Below are positions 55,752 through 64,000 of a stretch of DNA of 64,000 nucleotides, piece after piece. Source of the stretch: Oxyruncus cristatus (Eukaryota; Chordata; Aves; Passeriformes; Cotingidae). Every line of letters begins with the position of its first letter. Within the stretch, counting starts at the first letter, position 1. The notes under the pieces were generated by a model that saw only the letters and a list, made by a program, of their open reading frames with translations, did not search any database and was not told where the DNA came from. The position numbers and the translations under genes were made by a program. The DNA is taken from contig VXAY01000767.1 of assembly GCA_013399855.1 (NCBI GenBank), positions 180,110-244,109 on the forward strand. The letters are read 5' to 3'.

Positions 55752-55830
55752 TCATGTCATCTTCCAGGTGACTTGTGAATGTATCTCACACGGGTTCCAG
55801 CACAGACCACTGTTGTAGAACTTGGTGATG
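55752..55830 (-). repeat. Possible old CR1-like reverse transcriptase remnant
   Basis: On the minus strand, GGTCTGTGCTGGAACCCGTG resembles the CR1 nucleotide pattern encoding the RT motif GSVLGP. It is followed by TTCACAAGTCACCTGGAAGA, which loosely fits the next conserved section. The similarity is short and degraded; the stretch could equally be chance. Confidence 0.3.
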
Positions 55831-58800
55831 CTTAACAGGGAACCAGGTTTGATCCACATCTTAGGTAGTTCCATGGGTCCATCACTGTCATTTATGCCAG
55901 GCTTCATCTTTTCTGAGTCCTCCCTCATGTCTTCCTCAGTGTCTTTTGGGATTTGCACACATACCCCTGTTTATATTTGATTTTAATTTTCATGTGCTTT
56001 TAGCTATTTTATCCACAAGTCCAAGTCTTTAATTGCATGTTCATACTCCATGATATGGGAAATGCTTTCTTTACATCTGTCCATACTTTTATTCTTCATT
56101 CTGGTCTACCTGAACTTACAGCACTGTTGTTCCAGTATCTGACACAGCCTGGATGAGGTGCTGTCCTAGTGCAGTATGGACTCCTATTTAGTGCAGGAGA
56201 TAGCACTGGCTGATAATTGTCCCTTTAGGTACAGTTTTTTTCTCCCCTGTAAAGATAAGACTCCTTTGAAGGCTCAGGCTACACAGAAGCTTCCTTTTAT
56301 CAGTGTGCTCCTCTCTTTAGCTCCTGGCTAGTCTATTCTGATTATTGGCTATACACAACCTTTTTGATGATTATCAGGTTTACTGGAAGAGCAAGGGCAG
56401 CTCACATCTCTTCATTCAACCTTCCTGTTCCAACAAGCACGATCAGTTGGATCTCATCCTTTGACCATGGTGCATATTGCAAACCCATTATCTTTTTTAT
56501 TGAATAAAATTCATATAATCAGGTCTGTATCTCAATGCTTGATGGTGTTTGCATGAAAGTTAAGTTATAATCTGTATAGCAGAAATCCTAAGAGGACCTT
56601 CCGTCTACTAGGCAGTTCCAGATATTAGTTGGGAAGTATCTGTCTGCTCTTGGTGCATCTTTTGGGAACAGACTATTCCATTTGACCTGAGGATTGTGCT
56701 ACCGGCTTAATAGCGTTGCTGTAACTTTTCATTATGTCACTGTGAGGCACAAGCTGCCACGACAGATGCTCTGAATTGGTGGCATTTCCCTCCAAAGTTG
56801 GGCTACCTGCGCTTAATCCCTTTTGACACAAGAGCTATTTATTAGCTGCTTGCTAATTGCCACAAATGGATTTTTTCAGTCGTTCAAAGATGTAATACCA
56901 CTATTTTTCAAGCTTTGTTACTCATCCAGCTTCCACGATTGATCTTGCATTGACATTGGTCAAAGCCCTGCCTTCTGTTCTTAGCAAAGCTGGTGTGCTG
57001 TCTGTTTTCTTTATACCTACTTTTCAATGCTTGTGCCCTGGACAGTTAATTCTCAGACTGAACACAGAAAATAAAAAGCCTTATCTCAATGGTATTTCTC
57101 AGTTCAATTTTCTTTTTTTTTTTTCCCCTTCTCTATCTCCTAGGCTCTGCCTGGGACAGTCTCCTGAATGCTGTCTCTGCAAAGACACAAAAATTCTCAG
57201 TGCTGAGTTGTCATATTCCCTTTTCCCTGATTTGTTGACTTCCTAACTGACCATTTTTGCACTTCCATCTTAATTAGCTCCATTATTTTCCTGAAGTGGG
57301 ACATGACTGTATCTTTTTGTGTTTCCCTTACATCCCAACCTCTCCTTGGTATAAAAGCTCGTACACCAGGGAAGAAATCCAAGAGCAAGACAGAAAACTC
57401 CCACAGAAGCAGAAGGGTTTTGCAAACAAGAACAGGACTTTCTGTCATAGTGTCAGTAGCCATGTAAATGTATCTCTATCAGGCAGAATGCTGAGAGACT
57501 CTTCCTCTCCGTCAAATTGAATTATTATGCTGCTTGTAAAACAGTAACATTTGTATTTTATTAACAGGGTTTTGAAGACAGAATGAAATAATTGTGCGGG
57601 CTATAAAGATGTAATGTATAGATAACTAGGTTGCTTCAAATATAAAGCACATGGTCGTGTAGTGATTATTTTACAAAAGCATTTTTATCCCTGGATACAA
57701 CAGTAATGAAATAGAAGCAAAAATGAAGCCAAACCAAACAAAACCAAAAACCTCACAAGTAATTTTTTTTTTAATGAAGTGTGGAATTAAGTATTGCATG
57801 TTTTATGGGATTAGACACACATTTTCCCATAAACCTTTGACATCCATATGCACTGTGTTGGCTTCATTTTGGTTTTTAACATGGTAGTCGCTGCAACTAT
57901 TCTTTGTAATATGATTTTCACAAAAACTGAACTTGTTCTGCTTCTGTAAATCCACTGTGGACTTCAGCAAGAGCCAAATGTCCAGGGAGACAGAGACATT
58001 TACATAGCATAGCCTTCTCGGAGATCAGGAGACGTGCTCCCTCAATCCTCTGATTCCGGCACTGGTGGAGTAGTTTTGCTGTTGGCTGCTAAAATCAGAG
58101 AGTTCTTTTCTTTGTAACATGCTGCAAGTGAGACAAGAACAGAATCGTGTTGCCTTTTACAACCAAAATTCCTGCTCCTTTCTGATCCCATGCAGGATTT
58201 ACAGCAATTAAGAGTCCTCTAATGGGTTTGCTGCAGTTTTTGGGCTCCTGACAGGACCTCAGCATTCACAGGAGCTTGACTTCTGCCTTTTTTTCTAAGG
58301 AAGAGGTATATATGAGATATATAGGGGCCATGCAGTTGCAACCTGCCCATTTCAGTAAAGTTGTTTATAAACTTGAGGCTTCAGGTGCACGCTCTTAGAA
58401 ACTGCCTTCAATGGCAATAAAGTATCTGATTAATATTTCAGTGTTAGGTACCATCTGCTAATTTTATATACGTGATCTTTTTTCACTTTCTACTGGTACT
58501 TTATTGTTGCCTTTATAAATTTGACACTTTTTATGATTTAGCTAGTGGTTATCTTCTTAAGTGGAGACATATCTCTGTAAACGCATGGCACATAGGATGT
58601 TAACCAAGTTTTCTTCATTTAGACTAATTGGCAGAAAATTTGCCACATACTTCTGTCAATTATTAATTTATCAATGCAAATATTTCATTCAGACATCATA
58701 AAAAAGACTTTCCTTGAGACACAGGTCAACGCTGCAGAAAACTTCAAAAAGTCTGTGTCTTCTCTGAAAGTACTTTTGGAACGAAGGGGACATAAAAACC

Positions 58801-61800
58801 ATAAAATCCAAAATATGGTTTGTTTACATCCAGCATCATAACTGGTGCCATGCTCAGATATAAAAAATGAAGCACTTGAGCAACTACAGACCAAAGTCCA
58901 TTCCAGACAGAGATTTGTCAGTGGCTAAAGCCATGAGGGAACAGTACGTTTTCAGCAATGAGCCTGAACAGTGTTAGGGATGCACTGAGCTGTCTCTGCT
59001 ACAGATCTGAGTCTCCAGGGCACCAGGGAAGTGACCTATCGGGAATTTACAGTATTTGCAGGGACTGAATCACACATTCTGCCTGCTGTATGTTTTGGGG
59101 GAAACAGCAGGAAGAAAAAAAAATCTGCTTACGTAACTTATGCAATGAAAAGAGTGATAGACTATAAACACAAATATTGAGAGTTGTGATCAGACCTGCG
59201 GTCTCTACTAATTGCTGCGTTTTGCAACTCATATTTTGATCTAATGCTTTGTGCTACTGCAGGGAAAAGAGTAAATAAATATCATGCTTTTCAGAAATTA
59301 ATAAGAAATTGCTCTTATCAAAGTAAATCTGAAATCAGAAGCTATGTGCCTGATAAAATGAAAACCTTAAGATCTTGACTGCTTTTGCACTCACCACAGC
59401 CTGGGTATTGCTGTGCTGGACTGGAGTCTATGATAGAGACACACCAAAAACTTTGTGTGTGTCAGAATAAAACAAAGGGCTTGTTCTTACCTTAGTACTT
59501 TATCAGGAGCCCCTACAAAAAAGATGAATTGCATGTTTGCAGAAGTTGATAAAACTGTAATTATTATTTACAGTGTGGTGGACGTGGCAAATTAAAACCA
59601 CCATCTGATTTGGGGGTGTTTGATATAGGATCACTTTCTTCAGTTTTTAACTTCCTTGATTGGCAGAAGCAATGACTGGCTCAACAAGAGTTATATCCAG
59701 TTCATGGGAATATTATTGTGTTCTCAATCCACATAATTGTGGATTTCTACTTAGAATGAAGCGAGTTTGATTTAGAATTTTCTTTTGACTGAAGCTTTCG
59801 AGTGGAACTTGAAATGCTGGAAACCTTATAGATCATGTCAGAATTATGAAATAAATAAAACCCTTTTCAGTATTTGTCAGTCGAGTTAAATAAAATAAAA
59901 CCTTAGGTTTGCTTTCAAATTTTTAATGGTGGTTTGAGTGAAGCACTTACTCAAATACTGAAAAATTGCATGTAACCAGTGTTTTAACCTGGGAAAATCA
60001 CTTTTGCTGCAGCCAGACTTAAGCTACATAAATTTCTTCATTCTGGAAAAGAAGTGTTTGAATCATTGTAAGTAATGTAAATGTAAATGAGAAGGACAGG
60101 GCATGCAGAAGGGTTGGTCTGCTGTGCAAAGCTGACACCCTGTGTTTTACCAACATGTGACCAGACAGCTCCCATTTGATGTGCTGGGTTTGACATTCAC
60201 CGTGGCAGTTCTGAGCTGATGGTAAAGTTTGGATGGTCTTTGCATGTGTAATCACATAACACTTCTGTCACACTGTGTAAGCAAAAATAATGAGCTGACT
60301 GAGGAGTGCGTGGTATATGTGCAAAAATTTGCAGTTCCAGGGACTCTCGCTCTTTTTGGCACTTTTGGATTTGTTTGCAAGTTGCTGCTATTTTGCTTAA
60401 GTATAGGATTCCATTTTTTTATTCATATTATTGTTATATTTTTGTATTTATATATAGAGAGATAAGTATAATGTGTTTTAAAAGATTAGCACCATTTCTC
60501 TTTTAGTTATGAATATACTGAAAATACTTATTTTCCTTTTAAGACTCTTGGATAGTATATTTTTTAGTCATCGATTCTGTACAACTGGTTGCACAATTCA
60601 GATTTGTTTTGAACAGTCATAACCACAGCATTACCATCAGAAACAAACCCACTGGGAAAAGGCAACTCCAGATGAAGCAGTGAGAAAACATTTTATAACA
60701 GTCTGTGAATGCACTGTAATCCATGTTCTGTGTCCTAAAAAATGAGCACAGTTTGAGTTTTTGTTGGTTTGTTTTGTTTTGTTTTTTTGGTTTTTTTTTT
60801 TTTTTCCTTTTGGAAACATATTCTTGGAGAGACAATTAGTCTTTCATAAAGACAAAAAATATTTTAGGCAGAAACCATTGCTGTGAGGAAGACAAGAGCA
60901 GGCCTTGCAGAGGGGACCTGGAGGAGGGTGCAGTGCATATTTGTGTGTTTCCTCTGAACTTCTTTGAATGTTATGGGACAAATTCTTTTTGCTGTTTACA
61001 TGAAAGGAGCGGTGATTTAGGAATAAAGGCAATATGTTGGTGGTCAGGAGACCGCTGGTTTCCCCTGAGATTTACAGGATGTCATTTAGCAAGAAATCTT
61101 GTCCTTTCCCCTCTAAATGTAGAACGAGAATAACAGTATTTCCACATGGCACAGGGATGCTGTGAGGTTTAAAACCTGAAATGCTCAAATGATGGAGGAT
61201 ACGTAAGGTAGGAGTGGTCAGCACAAGGTACCCAGGTATTCTGTGGTTGAGAAGAGGTGGCATTATGGCCTCATATCTTCCTGAAGTGGCCAGTTTTGGA
61301 AAGGTCTGGAAGGTTTCTGAAAGCAAAGGTCAGGTTCTGCAAATATAAGCTCATTGAGTGTGAGCCATATTTCTGGAAGCAACAGCTATTTGAGTGATTT
61401 ATGAGGCTTGTAATGGAATCTATGCTGCTATTCTGTTTTAAGGTAGTGCTTGGGCAGACCAATAGCAGGAGCATAGTGATGATGATAGAAATAAATAAAC
61501 AACGACAACAAAAAAGCGGTGTTCTGATGTCTGGTTGAAAATGGTCAGGTCACATAAAAAAAATAACAGCCTTCTCCTCAAAGTTTACTATCTTGATATG
61601 GAAAAGATGTAATAAATGGATGAAATAAAAAAAGAAAAGGACAGAGAGGATAAAAGGGAGGATGAGCCAGCGATTGCATGGCATGGACTTGTTGCAGTCA
61701 CTTGGCAATGTTTGTAGATGGGAAGGAGTTTATTTGTTTGTTTTGCTCAAACTATAATATGAAGCAAATGACTTTTGTAGGTGCGGTACAGTGGTTTAAG

Positions 61801-63811
61801 TGCCTTGCAGAAGTTGCAGCATGCTGATTAGCATCAGGTGGTGGAAATGATTCCTCTGGTAGAGAGAAGGGAAAAAATCAAGAAAACAGCCTAATGTCCT
61901 TAATATAAGACGAAATTTCTTTTTTTGTCCTTAGCAGTCCTAAAAAAGAGGCAATCTCCTCTAGTAAGGTACATGATGTGGTTTTATTTCTGAGATATTA
62001 TGTGGAATAATGAGGTTTATGTTTGCTAACTGTGCAGGTTGTGGGGTTTTTTATTATTGAAGTTATTTTTAAATTTTCTAGTAGTCTCTAAATTGTCATT
62101 CTCAAGCTGGATTTTAATTGGACTTAGTATGCAGATTTTAATTGTATTATAAGCAAGTTCAATTTATTTTAACAATATGTGTTGTTTTTTGGGAGAGTTG
62201 TTTGTTTTTGAAAATTTAATGTCTTCTCCTTTTCCCCTAATATGTTTGAGATTAAGACAAACACTTTTGTGCCCAGTATGAATATGTCTGTATAACAGAA
62301 TTAAATACTCTGTGGCCAGTATCATCTTCTGATTAAAACTGAATGTAATAATGCCCTTTGGGGAAAAGAAACAGATTGATTTATAGCACTGGGTCCTGTC
62401 ATGTCCTGCATATTCCTATTGTCTAGACCATATATTACTAATAGCAATTGTAGTGGGCTCCAAATGAAATTATCCTACAAAATTATGACATGCATTTTAC
62501 CTGCAAGAAGCTACAGCATGCTCTGGATCCCATGAATGACAAATGTTCTACAAACTTTCTACAAAACATGTGCAGTGAGTTTCCATTGTTCCCCAACCCA
62601 TTCTTTAAGAGTTGTCAAAGATAATTCACTTCTACATTATCCCCCCAAAAGCACCATTAAAGCACCATTGCTTACCTCTGCCATTAAACTGCTCAAACTT
62701 TCTCTGGAAGTCATTTTCCTTAAGTATTTCATATTGTGAAGGTAACTCTATTTATTGACATATCTTTAGAACTGTAATAATCTACTGCTTAGCATCTTGA
62801 CAGGAAAGCGTTTAAGTGACCTTATTTATGTGAGATGATGGTTTATGGAGTTCATAATCCATGCAGGGGGCAGTCCTAGGCAGGTGGGAGGTTGCCCACT
62901 TTCAGGTTTGCTGGAAGGTGGTTAAATGAGGCAAGTGTCACAGCCTAATGCTGCCATGTGCAGCTCTCTTAGGCCATGTGCTTGATGGGATGCCTATTGT
63001 AGCTGAATTATGCTTTAATTTTAACAGTAGGTGACTTAACTGCTTTGAAGTAAATAACTGGGTTTGATTTACAATCTCTGCAGATTTATAAGAAGCTTTT
63101 GAATGTGCAGCTAAAAAAAAAATAGTACTGTTATAGCTATGTACCTCTATAAATCTGTCTTTATTGTTCAGCATATGCGTGGCTGCTGGGACCCCATTAG
63201 GAGTTTACAATCACTGGGCAGTGTGCTTGAAGCTCAGTAATGCAGAAATTAGGAATGTTATGGTTTTCAACTATTCTTTGTTGGTTTTGACATGAGAGTG
63301 ATGTAAGAAAATTCACTCTCTATAAAACTCTTAACAGTCAGGATTGAAAGATAGGGCTGTTCATAAGGACCTTACTTCATTGTTTCAGACTTTTTCCTTG
63401 CTCATTCAAGCTGTTGGCATCACAACCAGCTTTGTGACACAAGACTCAGTAACAGAAAACTTCATTCATGTTACCCATTCCAGAAACTTGGTGCATTTTG
63501 TGATTGAATCATTCTATAACGCAAGTAAAACAAGAAATATGCTAAAGAATCTAGGAGCAGAATTTGCCACCCTGCTGTAAAGTTCCAGAGAAAGACTCAA
63601 GCAGACCTGGGGTCCACCATCATCACATTTCCTCTGAGTGCTCTGTAAACAGAGGGGTTTGTTAGAAGAGGAACATGTGGTGGGCGGGGGGGTTGCTGTG
63701 GTTTTGTTGTTCTATAAATCCCAGGATTCCCAATGGGGGAAGGAAGTTTATCATTAAACCCACATTTCTCTCTCATTATCTGCTCTATAATCAACCTCAG
63801 AAAATCCAGAC

Positions 63812-64000
63812 TCATAGAATCACAGGATGGTTTGGGTTGAAAGAGACCTTAAAGAACATCTCATTCCACCTCCTGCCATGGGCAGGGACACCTTCCACTA
63901 GACCAGGTGGAAGACCAGCTCAGCGCTTCATCCAACCTGACCTTGAACACTTCCAGGGATGGGGCATCCATAGCTTCTCTGGGCAACCTGTGCCAGTGTT
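63812..64000 (-). repeat. CR1 LINE 3' region, antisense copy, cut by window end
   Basis: The + strand reads TCATAGAATCACAGGATGGT, TTGGGTTGAAAGAGACCTTA, CATGGGCAGGGACACCTTCC, ACTAGACCAGG, then ACCTGACCTTGAACACTTCC, AGGGATGGGGCATCCATAGC and TTCTCTGGGCAACCTGTGCC. This is the antisense of a typical CR1 3' end, well preserved and close to the copy at 38077-38366. A short extra segment (TGGAAGACCAGCTCAGCG) separates the ACCAGG and CATCCAACC landmarks. The element continues past the window. Confidence 0.93.

Larger units (their letters stand above)
50347..64000 (+). other. LRP1B: LRP1B intron downstream of the propeller exon (5' part)
   Basis: At least 13.6 kb of intron begin with the consensus donor GTAAGT. 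The part visible holds a 22-base T run (50796-50817), a GT microsatellite (53409-53432), a possible old CR1 reverse-transcriptase remnant (55752-55830), T/G-rich low-complexity sequence at 60760-60806, and an antisense CR1 at the right edge. Blocks around 52800-52890, 56740-56960 and 58020-58290 read as less decayed. I see no exon or RNA gene elsewhere. The 183-codon open frame at 52259-52810 has no recognisable domain. Confidence 0.8.

Overview
The window looks like avian nuclear DNA. It is AT-rich, CpG-poor and dominated by non-coding sequence. It carries several fragments of the CR1 retrotransposon that is characteristic of birds and other reptiles, and it has short split exons with canonical GT/AG splice sites. 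There are no bacterial-style operons, CRISPR arrays, rRNA or tRNA genes that I can see. A solo-LTR-like element resembles those of songbirds, but the species cannot be fixed from sequence reading alone.

The only protein-coding gene I can support is part of LRP1B (LDL receptor-related protein 1B) on the + strand. Three consecutive internal exons are visible: 40338-40457 (first EGF-like module), 42670-42798 (calcium-binding EGF-like module) and 50089-50346 (start of the first YWTD beta-propeller). All three begin and end in phase 1 and can be spliced together without a stop. They encode the region just after the first LDL-receptor class A repeats, near the N-terminus of a receptor of roughly 4,600 residues. 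The ligand-binding start of the gene lies to the left of the window and most of the receptor lies to the right.

Layout: 1-40337 is the 3' part of a very long intron, with CR1 fragments near 9.9, 24.7, 29.4, 31.2, 35.8, 37.4 and 38.1 kb, a TAGA microsatellite near 22.9 kb and a TTCTA array near 37.5 kb. 40458-42669 is a 2.2-kb intron containing an LTR-like insertion. 42799-50088 is a 7.3-kb intron with a short assembly gap in a poly(A) run near 46.1 kb. 50347-64000 is the 5' part of another long intron, ending inside a CR1 copy.

I found no previously undescribed system. The observations worth checking are the retroelement insertions, unstable simple repeats, sequences with non-B DNA potential, and several intronic blocks that read like conserved non-coding elements but need alignment to confirm.
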